This document shows, one piece after another, positions 37,520 to 51,800 of a stretch of 64,000 nt of DNA (within the stretch, counting starts at the first letter, position 1; the number at the start of each line of letters is the position of its first letter). Source of the stretch: Daphnia carinata (taxonomy: Eukaryota > Arthropoda > Branchiopoda > Diplostraca > Daphniidae); NCBI RefSeq assembly GCF_022539665.2, contig NC_081331.1:186001-250000 (forward strand), given 5' to 3'. A model generated the notes under the pieces. The model was given only the letters and a program-made list of their open reading frames with translations. It was not told where the DNA came from and did not search any database. Both the position numbers and the translations under genes were made by a program.

Positions 37520-38338
37520 GACATTCCATCGCAAAACGAAAAAGGCAATCCCCTTTTTCTTGTACGTGTTACCTTACGTGTGTGGGGCTTTTAGAATTTT
37601 AACCGGTTTCCGTTCATTTGAATTTCTTCACACTGCTGCTACCTTTGTTGAAATTTTCGGCTTGTTGCACAAGAGTTGTGGCCCGTTTGGTTCATCAAGT
37701 GATTCAAACGCTCGACTCGATGACCATCTGAGAAACATGGAATAAAAAAAAAAAATCGGATTTTGCCAACAACAATAGCAAACGTTTTCACGTGATTCTC
37801 AAGTTCTTTTTCCTACTCACCATGGGTAAGCAAACGACGATATTTTATTTCTAAAACGAAATGATGTGTCTGGTATTTTATTTGTGCATGGCCATTGCGC
37901 AAAATGCGACCACCGTGACGGCCCAAAGAGACGGACAAATAAATGAGAAACGTGAGTCATAGACGCAGACAGAAGTTTTGAAAAATGTGAAACGGGGGGG
38001 TTATTCGCAGCTCAGCTGGACACTCACGCATCAACAGCGTTATACAAGGATGGGCTCAATGAGAAATTAGACAAAATCCGCTGCTCAATGTAAAAACGCG
38101 TTTCTTGTTTACCTGTGCAGCTTTTAACAGCGGGAAGCCGTGACATGCTCGTCAGCAGAAATCCTTTTCACCTGCAGTTCTTTTGTACCTCGCAATGATA
38201 AGCTGCGCTGGTGCTGTACTTGTAACATATAGAAGAGGGCGAGCAAAAAACATTTGTAACCTTGTTGGCATGTTGACGTCATGCGCAAAGAGCAATTATC
38301 CAGAATTGCAAAAGTCTTTCTTTTCATGTTGGCATTGA

Positions 38339-38345
<7 letters not shown>

Positions 38346-38370
<25 letters not shown>
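38346..38370. repeat. (GA)n microsatellite
   Basis: A perfect GA dinucleotide run of about 12 units. Confidence 0.9.
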
Positions 38371-39873
38371 ACGCAGTAGACATCACGCGGATGAAACGCA
38401 ATTGGTATGCCCTCCTCGTTGGGTGGCCCCGGCTGGATCTGACCAAATTGGGAAATACAACAACACACACAAAAAAAAGGAAGACTTTTTCGAATTGGAA
38501 ATGTGTTTTTTTTTTTTTTTTTTTTTTCATTTTGATATTCATTTGTTTGCTGCAAGAATGTTGGACGAAAGCACGTTCACTTGTTCAATGTGGGTCGCTT
38601 CACTTTCGTGCTCCATTTCATCGATCGATTAGCCCTCGCTTGACTCGTCTAAAACTAAAATCTAAACGAAGAAATGAAAAGCAACCCTCTTGTATCCGTG
38701 ATGGTGGCCTCCTTTTTCGTTCTTCCCTCTCTCTCTTCAACAGCTTTTTCCCCTCGTTTTCAGGAAAAAAAGAGAAAGAAAAAATGAAAAAGTATTTGGT
38801 TTTTGTGCCCTGAAGCCATGGGGCGAGATAACCTGGCACGAAGCCAGCAGCCGTGAACGACTGGCAAAAGAAAAGAAAAAAAACTACACCCAAATGTTTG
38901 AAATAAGCATGTTGAAGGCCTTTGCTGTTCTCAGCTTATTTTCTTCAAATCTCTTTCTTTTTGGATATTTGTATATCAACGTACAACTGGAGGAATTCAC
39001 GGGAAAACAATTGCCGTGAAACTTGCACGGTACACCTTTGTGAGGCGATTTTCTTTCCTTTCAGAAGAGAAAGTCGGTGTTTATCTCTCGTACGAGATAT
39101 TTTCACTACGTCTCTTCTGTAGAGCGGCTCATTATTCCTCGAGCACCGGTCCAAAGGGCAGGAAACTGGTTTGGGCACAACGAAAAACGACAAAACTCTC
39201 CACTCTCTCTTTTCTTCTTTTCCTTCGCTCAACGAAAACGAAGATACCCCACGTTCTTTTTTTGTTTCATCCTTTTCTTCTCGTTTCGTCCTTGTAAAAA
39301 AAAAAAAAAAAAAAAAAATCAAGACTCTCTATTTCTCGTAGGGCCGTGCCATGTTGATGTGCGCTCCGTACATGGCCCGTCTCTCGTGGCGTCCGACAGT
39401 GCGCCTTTGAATAAAGAGACATTTTTATCGTGCATGACTAGACGCACACCCGCATCTACTCTCCATCAATTTCCACCCATTTTTTTTTTTTTTTTGTTTT
39501 CGATTTGCTTGTCGTCGGATTGAATCGGAAATATCTTCCAACTGTGCCACGACGAATTCGAAATGAGTTGGAAAGTGTTTTTCATTATCGAATTTTTTTT
39601 TTTCTTGTTGTTGTTTTGGCAGGTGCATCGGCAAGTTTGCGGCCTTGATCGAACGCGTTCATCTTGAGAAAAAAAAGGGACGTTGTCATTGTGAATTGTC
39701 AAACGGCTGACAAATAGCAACAGGAGCAGCCAAGAATTCATCATCGGCGCATTTTTCGTTCTGCAGCGTCATCGACACACCTTTTGCATTTCACCTTGAA
39801 AAACAATTCTGGCCAAAAAACGGCGTCGTCCAGCAGCTTGTACACGTTTCGACGACTCGGACCTCGGAGCGAG

Positions 39874-42800
39874 ATGTCTCGCTTTAGTGAAGTGGGTTCC
39901 ATGGCGCCGCACGGCGGTCGCAAATTGCTCAAATTCCTCATTCTCTTCGAGAACTCGTCGCTCCTCTTCTTCCCCGGCCAATTCCTCAGCGGCCGAGTCC
40001 TCGTCGAGCTCGAGGATGAAACGCCCGTCCTAGGTAAGTTCCTTTTTCCAATTTTTTTATTATTTTTTTTTTTTTTTTTTGATTTTGGCAACAGTTAAAC
40101 ACAATAATGCAAGACGCGAGAGTGAGGCACGCTAACGACGTCGTTCATTCTATTCAAACGGGTATAAAGAAATGAGGATGGAAAGAAAAACGTCAAGCAT
40201 TTCATCATCGTTCGTTTGCTCGTTCAATTTTCTTCACCTGGAAAAAGTGGCAAAAGCCCATTTTGATCAAATCCATTCGACTGCAATAAAGCACCCACCC
40301 ATAAAACTCTCTGCTGTGTGTTAAAGGGGTGAGGCTTCCAAACACCATAACGCAGTGAGTTATGCATTTCCCCACCTATTTTTTTCTTCGTCGTGTTTGT
40401 ACCGCAGCGAACGGATCTAACGGTACAAGACGCGGGAGTCGGAATAGCGAGCGTGAAAAGAAAACTCGCCTCCCCTCTGAAGCGATAACCTCTTTTCCCC
40501 TCACACCAAAACCAACAGCATCTTATCAAAATAAAGCCAAAGAGTGGCTCGTTTTCAAAGACCATCATTAAAAAGGCCATATGCATCAGTAGCTGTAATT
40601 TAGGTTTAACCTTACGTGCGAATACACTGTGTGAGCTATTGCTAAAATAACATAGTCATTAACGACTAGGCACACCGAAAAAAAGAAAGAAAAATATGAC
40701 ATCACCGGGTAGATGATGTCATCAAACTATGCACGGTAGCCTCCCCCCACTTTCGACGCTCTTCGTCTTGCTGTGTTATTTTAGCCAGTTGCGAATAGGT
40801 CACGCTTTGAGGTCACCCGAGTGGGGCGTGACGACTTGTCAAACGATCTGGTTTCACACATCTCATTCGAGCTAAAACAAAAACAAAAAAAAATCCCGCG
40901 CCTGCCTACATAACATTTCGTTACTTTTGCATCACAGCTAACACACGCACCATTTCTTTCGTTCGGGAGGTTATTCACGTTTTCTTTTTTTTTTTTTTTG
41001 GCCCACAATCATAAGTCACACATCCATCCCGACACAACCTTTTCTTTTTCCACAGGTTCCTTTTTTTTCTGAATAGTTTTGCATTGTAGCGGGAGTCACG
41101 CAACGTACACACACACAAAAGGTTATCGACTCCATACGTTTTATAAAGGACGAGCTTATTTCTGGGAACATTGGCACAAAAGAAACGAAACAAAAAATGA
41201 AGACTTTTGTTTCGTCAAGTTCACATCAGGTACACTGAACGTTATGCATAGCGGTACGATCCTTTATGTGTCATTTGAATATACCCCGACATGGCCGCCT
41301 GTGTGGGATTGAAGCCGGTTGACGCATATCCGATGTATCGCGGGGGGAGGGGGGGGGAATCAATTCCAGACAGGAATGTGCTGAGCTTTGATTTCTTCGT
41401 TTCGATCGTGAAACGCCATTTTTGAATTAAAAAAAAAGGACTACCCGCTGGCTTTCTTCTAAGAAAATGCATGCGAGGCTGTGTAAGAAACAAACAAGCG
41501 ATTGGCTTTACATACACGGGACGAAATGGAACGCCCATTGTGTAAATCTGCTGCTGCGCGACCTCTCCCCGAAAATGCCGAGCTTCGTTTAACCTACAAG
41601 AAACAAACGAGAATCGTGTATTGCGTGAGTCTCTGGCTTGGAATTATTGGAAGGTACGGCCTTGATTGCAGGCATATCTTATTAGTTGTACACATAGACT
41701 GTGTTGTGTAATAGGTTTTTTGAGCCTCCCTCGAAGGGCGGCCAAACATTTGTGTGACGTATTGATGTTGGCCAGCAGCCCAAACGTTTCTTTCGTTTGT
41801 GTGTATATATATTGCCGTGTGTGTGTGTGTGTGTGTGTGCGTTATGATGGATGGTGTTTGATGAGAGATCCGTTCAACGATGGGAAAGAGCCGTAAGCGC
41901 GTCCGGCACAAACGGCCCCTTTTTTTCTCTTGGAAGAAGCAAATAACTAGGAAAGCAGAAACAAATTCAAGCCTTTGCTGGATGATTGGTTGACGGTGCC
42001 TTTTATAGTGCGTCTTCTCTTGATGGCCCCCCTCTTTTGTTGGGTCGTGCACGGCCTTGCTGCGTTCACTCTTTTGTATGTCGAACGGGTGAAAATGAAA
42101 TGTGCAGCCTCCCAAAACGATGCGAAAAATGGGGTGGACATTTCACTCGTTCTATTGCCCGTCTTAATCGTATTAGAAGAATAAAGAAAAGAACTTTGGT
42201 TTCTCGTTGAAAAGAGAACGACCGACGAAGCAGGGATTGCATGTAATACGAAGGAATTCACGAACCATGCCCAAAGAGATTTCACGGCTGATGATTTCAT
42301 GCGCCGCTTGTCGTCACCACACGAAGGCAAACTATACGGCACCACCGTCTGCGCATTACGTGATCATCAGGCCAGCCAAAAGAGAAACACAGATTTTTAT
42401 ATAGGCACACGAAACTCGAAGAGACACGCGTGAAAAGTTTGGCCGCAAATAAACACAACGAAAGAAAAAGAGGCAAACACGTTTGAAAGACAAGACTCTT
42501 CTTTCACCCTCCTTACGGACGATTCTTTATTATTACGATGCCTTTTTACGATCTTTAAGCCACACGTTTTTTTATTTTTCATTTTGGCTTCGATACTACG
42601 TCTGACACGATGAGAATCATCGCCAACGAAACGCTGTTTTTCCCTTCCAATATTCCGTTCTGTCATCATCATCGGAAATAGATAACATTTTATTATAGAC
42701 AGTAAGCAGTATGAAATCGTAAAACTTGTTCCGTGTCTGGCGACCCCGTTTCAAACTTACCACGCAACAAAAAAAAAAAACGTGCAGTTAAACGTGAAAA

Positions 42801-45800
42801 ATTACACAGCCCAAAACTGAAATGAATTGGAAATGGCTGACTTGGTTATATTGAAAACGAGTAAGTGGGGTCTTGTTTAACCGCTCTTGAAATTCTGTCG
42901 ATCAATTTACCAAAAACTGACGGCCCAATGATCGATAAATGTTTCCCCCCCCCCCCCTTCCATTTCTTCGGGATTTTCTCCGTGACGATGCGATGCTTGC
43001 GTGCAGTGCGATCTTGTCGGGATGCAGCGTTGCGTGCCAGCCCGAAACAGTTGTACGCACGATGATGGCTTGTAGGAGGAGTTGTTGCTCCTGCTGCCGG
43101 GATGTCCGGGTAAAAATGCAAAAAGATTCTTGTGTACATACTTACACGGAATAAATGGTCGACCTATACAGTATAGAAAATTGTGATATCTATACGACGT
43201 ACGTGTACAAAATAGCCGTGCGTCTAAACGCGGTTCTCCTATGATGCATGAATCAGTAATCACGCGGATGCGCGGGTTTGGCACTAGAGCCAATAACGCA
43301 CCATGTCCGGGAACATTTTTTTTTTTTTTGTGTGTGTGTTCTTTTCCAACCTTTTGTTTTTTTTAAAAAAAAAAAAAAAAAAATGTGCTTGCAATCTTCT
43401 TTGTAATTAAGTCGGTGTATATGTATAGGCTGGAGAGGACTATATATATGTGCGCACGACAGTGTATAACTGACATAACAGCTGGCCATCTCCCACCACC
43501 GTTGCAACAATCAATCAAGTCTACATTGATTATCGAGGCCAATCACCGCGTAAGTATATTTACAGCACGTAGCCAACGTGTTTTTCAGCGGATAATGACG
43601 TCATATTGAAATGGGACGGAAACAACTAGCGGCTTGGATAGAGAAGGAAGGAAGCAAGACATACTTTACATTGAAAAATATAAAAAAGGCTAAAGGCGAA
43701 ATCGTGTTTGCGGCGAATATTCACGCATGTCAATGCGGCACAGCTTTTTGATAAGAAAACAAGGAAAGGAGGGCTCGCCCGTACCTCATCTGCTTCGGCC
43801 GGAAGGAGGTGGGCTTGTATCACCACAGCAGCAGCTCTTTTGACACACACCAGCCAAATGCATCCATCACGCAGCGTGATTTTCAAAGAGAAGCTGTCTC
43901 ACCACATCCTTTTTGTTTTCCAACATTTGGTTCAATCCTATCGTCGACAGCGTTTCATCTGCTCCCGTTCTATTCTTTATCCCGCGTGTAAATGAATTGT
44001 ACAAAGAAAAGAACAGACGTTTTCTGTTTATCTTTAACAGTCGAAACACAATTGCAGCTGTTTGTAGATTTATTAGAGTCGTGGAGGGTTGCGTGAGCCG
44101 AAGAGTTGGTCATTGTGTTGGCCGCTTAGTTTCATTGGCTTTTGGCAACGGTACATCGGTCGCAAACGATGTCCTTAAATACCTGATAATGAACCTCTTT
44201 GCTTGCCATGTGATACACCTGACCTCTCCAACGGGATTTTCGAAAACAAGTAAAATCGAAGAAACGTTCGTGATTGGTTTTTCAATGGGCTTGTACGTTT
44301 ATGAAATGCACACACACGACGTGGCACCGTAAAAATCCTACCGGTTAATGAAGAGAAATGTTCAACTCCCCAACCGAGTGTCCGGTTGTGTGCTGTCTGG
44401 CAAAAGAGAAGTCATCATCGGGACAACCAGAAATACAAGAGAGGAGAGGTTGGGCAAAGACGTCGATGAACGAAAGACCGTGATTGTGTGGCCAAGAAGG
44501 GCGGGTTGAGTGCTGCACACACCTGCGCGCAGTTCAACACAAGTCCCGTATAAAATGGGTATTTACCTGATTTCGATGACACCCCTCCCTTATTGACGCC
44601 CTATGTATAGTTCGATACATTTATTGTTAAAAAATATGGAAAAGGGAGAGAGGGAACGGTTTGCCCTAGGTGGAAACGTGGTCACGGCGGTATGGGCAAG
44701 TATCAACAGTTATACTCGTTGTTTATGGTATTGTATCGGAACACGGCGCTTTACAAAGTACATTTTCTTATAAGAAACCGCTTTTTAATTCCTTCACCCG
44801 TCCGAAAATGATAAAAAAGACGAAAATTGCTTCAGGATAATTTGAAAAAAAAACTAACAATAAGCCATTTCCTGTCGGATTGGTTTGACCGCCGTACGAG
44901 GCTCATTTCAAACACGTTTTTTTTATTTTTTTTTCACCACCGAAAATAACTCGATAGACGAACCGATGCATTTCTCGTTTTGTCCTCGTCTTTTTCACGA
45001 TGTCCTCCCGCAAAATGTGCGAAGGTGTGCCACAACAATGTTTATCTCATAAAGCTTTCCGCTGAAAAGGAAGGTGTTGACAACCAACTTTTTATTCGTT
45101 TTTTTTTTTTTTTTTTCTGTGTGTGTGATGAATTTCTCCAACGTGAAAAGAAGACAAACGTGTCGACATCTTTTTGTTCCACGGGTTACAAACGTTATAA
45201 CGAGCCATGAACGACACGATCCCCAAACGGTTTGACAGCATTCCTCTTCGTGTTTTATTTCGTTTGACGGGGCACGTCGTTTCGTCTAAATCGAAAAATA
45301 CCAAAGGGTCATTGAAATTTTAAATGATGCAATCACGCAGCAGGTCACGCCACTACGGCATAACAAACAAACGCAGGGATCCTCTTCCTGTCCTCACGAT
45401 CAATCGAAAGCTTCAATGTTTTGTCTTACGGCTATGAATTGAATTAGAATAACGTGAATCCCCGTTGGAACATAACGTCGTTCGTCGTGCGACACAATAG
45501 ACGATGAAACATTGGGCACAGTTTTGATGTAATGCTTTGATGATGGCACGATGCGGAGACACTAACGGCGACTTGCACGTCTCATTGAATTCACGTCCAA
45601 CGGATTCGTTCACGCGGCCAATCTCTTGATTATTTTTCGATGCAGAAAAGAATTGTCAAAGTGATATTGCACACACCGTTATGAAAATGATTACACATCA
45701 TTTGAGAATAGAATTTCGAAAATAGTGAAGGGGCGTGATTGAATGTTTGCGGGCGGTGACCGACAGGGCGTTTGAAATTCACGCGTCAGTTCTTTTTTTT

Positions 45801-48800
45801 TTTACCTTAATGAGATTGCAATAAAATTGGATTGAACCTGCGTAGGGAGTGTTGAACATCGCCCAATTTCGTCTCGTTATTTTTGTTTTCTTACCATTTG
45901 TTGTTAGCTGGTCATTGAAAACTCGGATTCGAACCTCATTGACGCACGCTGGAAAAACCTATTTTTGGGCTTCGTTGTTTTTTTCGTGTGGCTTGCCTCG
46001 TTTCGTGACGCTATAATTTCCCACTAGGGCTGGCGTGGCTAGCGGTTTCCTCCACGTATCGTGTGCGTACATGACCGACGTGCCGCGTGATCGACTCCTC
46101 CTGTTAAGAGTGACGTCACCTCTTTGGGCCATTGCCGCATTTTTTCAACGTTCTTCATCCCGTTTCAGTTGCAAACACGACGGAACGTCTTCTCTCTTTC
46201 GTTTTTTTTTTTTGGACAATTTCATTTACGATTGGCCCGTAACGTCGGAACGGTTGGACGGACTAAAAACGGAATGTCACTTTAATCATCGCTGCTTGGT
46301 TGGCCCAGCGATGCAACTGGCAAGAAATCGCCGGTTGATAAACGCAAGACTCCTTGACTTACCCGTTTTTGTATTTATTTTCCAATGTCAGAACTCGTGT
46401 CCCTGGCAAAACCGAGAATTTATTTTTTATCCATTCCATCAACACATTCTCGTGAGTCCCGCCATAGAATCCGTTGACAATCATCTTGATCGCGTCCTTC
46501 GTTCCAAGTTATTGCACGCCGCGATTTGCACAGCTGTCAGCTATTGACCAGACAACAGCTATCCGTCTCTCTGTTCAAATGTGCATTCTTCGTTTTCTTT
46601 TTTTTTCTGCCATAATAATAGGTGGTCAGAAAAAAAACCAACCGCGGGCACATGATGATGCATTGCCTCAAGTTGGGTTTTCAAAGATGAGAGTGTCTAT
46701 GTCGTAAAATAAAAAAAAAAAAAAAGGCTGCGCCCAAAACGCGAGAAAAGAATATGGCACTGCATAAAAATAATTTCAAGCTGACAAATAGCCGGGGCGA
46801 AGAATTGATGGAGTAGATACGCACAACCAACGGGTCGGATGGGCCATTTGTAAGAAAGAGGATGAGCCATTAGACAGCAGCAAGACGGGGCATGATGCTC
46901 ATGTCAGGTATCGTAAATAGAATGTGTCGTCATCCTTGCTGTATATCGTGTACGTATCTCTCTACGTACAAATGTACAGATAGATAAATGTCTAAACATG
47001 TTCGCCAAATGACTCATTGGGGCGTGTCTGCGTCCTATTTCTCATGTTTTCCTTTTTGTACAAGTCTTGATGTCTAATTGTTTTCATTGTCTCTTTTCCA
47101 CGTAGGCTTGTTCTTTCACGTCGTCGGCGAGGGAGTGGTGCGACTATTGAAGAACGGCCGGCAGCACATCAGTGACCGGGAGAACTACATCGATTTCCGC
47201 ATGCGACTCCTCGGGGAGCCAGGTATACTCCTTTTTTTTTTCAATTGATTTCGCTCTACGACATCGTGTGTTTTTTTTTTAAGTGTGACACATCTGCCGT
47301 ATCTTTTGTTTGCTTCAACAGAGAGCACGTCTCTCAATTGTACGTATGTGTGTCATATTCATAAATCAAACAGCAGTGGCAACAATAACAACCACCCGTC
47401 GCTTCTTCAAAATCCGGCTGTGGTATCAGTCTTTCTCTCTCTCTTTTTTAAAACCCAGTTGATTAGTCGATTGTACGTTCATAATACGTCGTGAACATTC
47501 GGTCTAGTTCGTGTGTCGGTCATAAACACACCGTCCCCTACATCTTGCTTTCTTTTTTTTTTTTTTTCATTGGGTCAATGGGAAATTCTAAATGAAATTG
47601 ATTTTGAACGAGGTGTATGGTCAATGAGAAATTGTATTTGAGCTGTTCCGTGAAAAGTCAAGGTGTAACGATGAAAACAATCGCCTATAGAACGAGAGAA
47701 AATGGAAAAATAATGATGGGAAACTGTGTGAGAAAGTTCTAGTTTTATTTCGTTTTCCAATCGTTCGGTTTTTTTTATTGCCTTCGTTTCACCATTACGT
47801 TTAGTGAACTCTTGCTGACCATGGCCGAATAAAATAATATTGGAAACAAGAAATGGCTGGGTAGCGTGACTCTCCAAGTTTAACGGCATGTTCATCTGTA
47901 TCGATTCAGACAGGAGTCTGTCTTAACATTGCACCTGTCCATACATGAGACACATCACGCATAATAGCCGTAAAGTTATGCGAGAGATGACGTGCAACGA
48001 GTATGGGGGGTTTATCCGTTAAGTTCCGTTATATACCTGAAGTATAGACATCGTCAGGGCCACACGCACGAAAGAAACTTGAAGATAGAAATCTTTCAAC
48101 TTGAACGCGAAAGTTTACTATTTCTTAGCAGTGATTAGGATTGAAAAGGTTGACGAAGACGAGTGGGAACAAAACAAGTCGAGCTCAATAATTAGAAAGA
48201 GGTGAATCACCAATTCAAACGTCCATAAACGGAACAAGCAAAACGTGTTGGAAATCTTCGAGTTGATGTTAAGGAAGAGATGGGAGGGACGTCGCAAAAA
48301 CCTTGTTATCAAACGGTTCATATAATTAAGGCAACACGTTGTATTGAGTGCACCGAACGAGTGGGTTCACGTCAAATCTAGTTCAACACCGGATGGGCCC
48401 TTTTTGCTTTTAAATATCATTTTTAACCACAAGAGTTGCGACGCCGCCAAAACATAATGAGCTATTGAATGTGTCCAAATAGTTGGACGTTTCTTTTTAT
48501 TGCCACTCTCTTTGTCTTTGCCGAGTGGTTGGTTGATGTTGCCTTGCTGTTTGGTCGGCTACGACGGACACAATGTATTCTGTACAACTCGCGTAAATAG
48601 GAATGTAATAACAAACAACTTGATTGTCCCGATTTATCAGGGCAAGGACCTGTCCTCCTCTCGCCCGGAATCCACAGCTTCCCCTTCAAGCTAGGTCTGC
48701 CGCTCGGTCTGCCGTCCACCTTCCTCGGCAAACACGGATGGGTCCAGTACTACTGCAAAGCCGTAAGTTGTTTCTTTTTTTTTTTTTTTGATTGATTCAA

Positions 48801-51800
48801 TGCATCCGTTTAGGACGAGGCATTTCGCCTAGTAGTCGATGATGGCGCCTTCCATCAGCCCACCAAATCCATCACGACCACTACACCTGATTATTGTAAT
48901 GATGTGCTTTTTTTTTTTTTTTTTTTTGGAAAAGAAACACGCGCCAGCAAGAAGAACGTATTTCAGAATCAAATCGATTGTGTAAATGTGCAGCATTTAT
49001 TTTCAAGTCATCCATTACTTGGAGTGGACGTCGTCTTTTCACAACACTTTGCCTCTATGAGTTAGATCCAAAGTCGGCATTATTATAACATTTTTCTTTC
49101 ATTTCTTTTTGCATCTGTTTGGTGATACGGTGAATAAACAGGCGTTCCGCGAGCCCGCCGGCCTTCTGCACAAGAACCAACAGGTGTTCATCGTGATGAA
49201 TCCCATCGATCTGAACCTGGAGCCGCCCATACTAGCTGTAAGTAATGCACCTTTCGGCTTTTCTTATAGACGTCTAAATAAAAACCCAAAGCTATGGGCT
49301 ACTTTATAATGGCCAATAGATTAGAGCCAAGTCAGCTGATATGCCAACGCTGCCCATATCTAAACAATGATGGTCGAGTGGGCACGCAATAGGTGTATAT
49401 CCCCATCGGCGTCAATGTACCAGCGACGCCCGTCTTATCTTGTGGGTTAGAGACGCCGTACATAACCGTGAAAACGAGAGCTATTATCCTACCGCACCTA
49501 AAGAAACCGTAGACGCCTCTATTTTCAATTCATAACTGCGCGTTCATGTAGACGTTCTGTGGCGCAGTTCGAATCATTTCAGCATAGACGAGGAGCTTCT
49601 CTTTTTGTTCATTCCTTTTAGCCTTTATTAATAATTCGTCTGGCCAAAGTAGCTTCACGTGTCGTCGCACGTGAATTGCCATTTTTTTTTTAACGTCGAT
49701 CGGGATCGATCGAGGCCTTTCAGATTCCCTTGCCGTATCACATCCGTTGCGCACAATAACGGCCAAAACAAAACAAAAAAACATCTGTCTCTTTTTCGAC
49801 GCCAGACTGACGGACGTCGTGCCATTTCTTTAAACCGTTACATGTCTATATATACAATCGTTTAGATATTTCGTTTTTTTTTTTTAAATCTGTTTTGGCC
49901 AATTCTTTTTTTTTTTTTTTTGATCTTCTCGTTAATCGGTTGGATGAAATCTCGTGGGTGATGACGTCGTTTCAGTACGCTTTGCAGAACTGTGCACACT
50001 GCCGGCTGTTATGTCTTCTTCTTCAGCATTTTTTTCTTATATTTTTGAACTCTATCTTTTATCAATATGTACGCTCTTATCATCCGTCGCTCGATGCTTT
50101 TTGTTGCTATGGTGAACGGGAGTGAGGAATAGCTCCTGCTGCTACCGGATGAAATGATCGGCCTTTTCGGCATTGGCTCTTGCCAGCTGGCCGTATCAAT
50201 CCGCTATTTATGCAACGGTAGCTCCTGCTGCTGCGTTCACTCGACTGTATTTATTTTTTAAAAAAAGGGCAGATTTCTTTTTTGTTTTGCACATTTTTTT
50301 TTTTTTGCTTGGAATTCGGCAAGAGATCGGTTAATGTCCCGTCAAAGAAACGCCCAATCAGTTGTATACAGCTCAGTCAGCCGCAGTTATTGATGGCGGT
50401 CGGATGATGGTACCACTATTACATATATAAAAGAAAAATAAGTTGGAAAAAAAAAGTGTGTGTGTGTGTGTGGAAAGAGATTATTACATGTTGCGATATG
50501 CATATGCTTTCTGATGTATTATGCATCGGTAATAACTTACAGACATATTATGCAGCGGCATAATAACGCAAAAGACGATGAATATAAGCAGTGCGGCTTT
50601 ACTTCAATCAATAGCGCACACAGCGATGACCGCCTGCTGTACACTGCACGCGTGCATCGTGAACGAAAGAAAGGAACGTGACACGTGACGACAGACGAAG
50701 AAAAAAAAAATACGTCGTTTGTTTAATTCCTTAAAAGTTAGTGGAGCGGGCAATCCTTCCATGATTGCCTTGGCGTGTATGCAAAACGTGCCGTTCGATT
50801 AGCATTTCTCCGTGAAAAGGAGACGCCAACAACAGGCTCTTTCTCGCTCATTAATTGCCCAATAGCCATTGATTTTATACGACCCGATCGATTCTATTGG
50901 AAAAAAAATGCAGGCAATTTACAAATGATTTGTTGTATAAAGGCAATAACGAGGACGCAAGTTTCTCTCCTTGTGTGGCTGCTCCCGCTGCTCAGTTGAA
51001 AGAAAAAAAGGGCCAGATTATTTTCCATCTATCGATCTCTCCGTGGTGATGTCAGGCATAAATCCATCCCTATTTTTATTGCACATTGAATACCTTAAAC
51101 GGCAAGGACCATATCAAAAGACGTTCATTCCCCCCTTTTTTGTCTCACTGCTCTCATTCCCTATTCGTTCGTATAAAAGATGGGCTGATCTCTGGCACAA
51201 AACAAGGACTGTTATCATATGGTTACAGTAAATATTGGCCGTCTGTGAAAGGGTTCGCTGTTATTGATCGGTGCGTCTTCTTCCTCCATATCTCCGCCTC
51301 TAATGCTCCGATTTTGCGAATAGACAAATAAAGAAGAAGCTGGGACGTTCGTTTATCATTCAATCAACTGCTGTAATTGGAATTGATTTTCACTTGCCAC
51401 TATGTCTCTTCCGTCTCGTCCACCATCGTGCGATTTATTGTTTCGAAAAGCGCTGCAAATAGCAGCCGTTTGTTTCCGCTCGTCGTAGGCGTTCATTTCT
51501 TACTGTAGAAAAAGGAAAAACTTTAGTTATTCTATAACAATGTCTTGCGAGGCTCGCTTCCCGTTTCCGCTATTGTTTAATGCCCGAAATCATCGTGAAA
51601 CGAGACGGGTTGCGCGCGCACGATCACGCGCTGCCCGAACGATTAGGAAAGAAGAAACGGCTCAGACGAATCGCAATTCAATGCGACAAGACACTTTGTG
51701 ATTAATTCAGGTAGCTTTACCATCACGATTTCTATACACTTTTTGCCTAATCTATTTCGATGATGTCCCTGCGATATACGCACATCGTTCACCGGCCATG

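Larger units (their letters stand above)
35470..39873. other. Intergenic region upstream of the alpha-arrestin gene
   Basis: No supported exon. Poly(T) and poly(A) runs, a (CA)n run at 37,500 and a (GA)n run at 38,346 are the main structures. The region just before 39,874 stays open in the arrestin frame back to about 39,784 but has no ATG there, so it is read as 5'UTR. Confidence 0.55.
40034..47105 (+). other. Intron 1 of the alpha-arrestin gene
   Basis: 7.1 kb without a supported exon. It holds A/T runs, a (TG)n run at 41,817, a short perfect inverted repeat at 40,696 and a palindromic TGACGTCA near 43,595. A 170-codon open frame at 46,035-46,547 has no ATG start at its first codon and no similarity I recognise. 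Enhancers or a nested gene are possible but not shown. Confidence 0.6.

Noticed and set aside
45900-45970. Possible minus-strand tRNA (GGTTCGAATCC T-arm-like motif)
   Set aside because: No A box, anticodon arm or pairing acceptor stem can be drawn around the motif.
46035-46547. 170-codon open frame inside alpha-arrestin intron 1
   Set aside because: Its first codon is GTG, not ATG. It has poly-Phe from a T run, no recognisable domain and no splice partners; chance openness in an intron is more likely.
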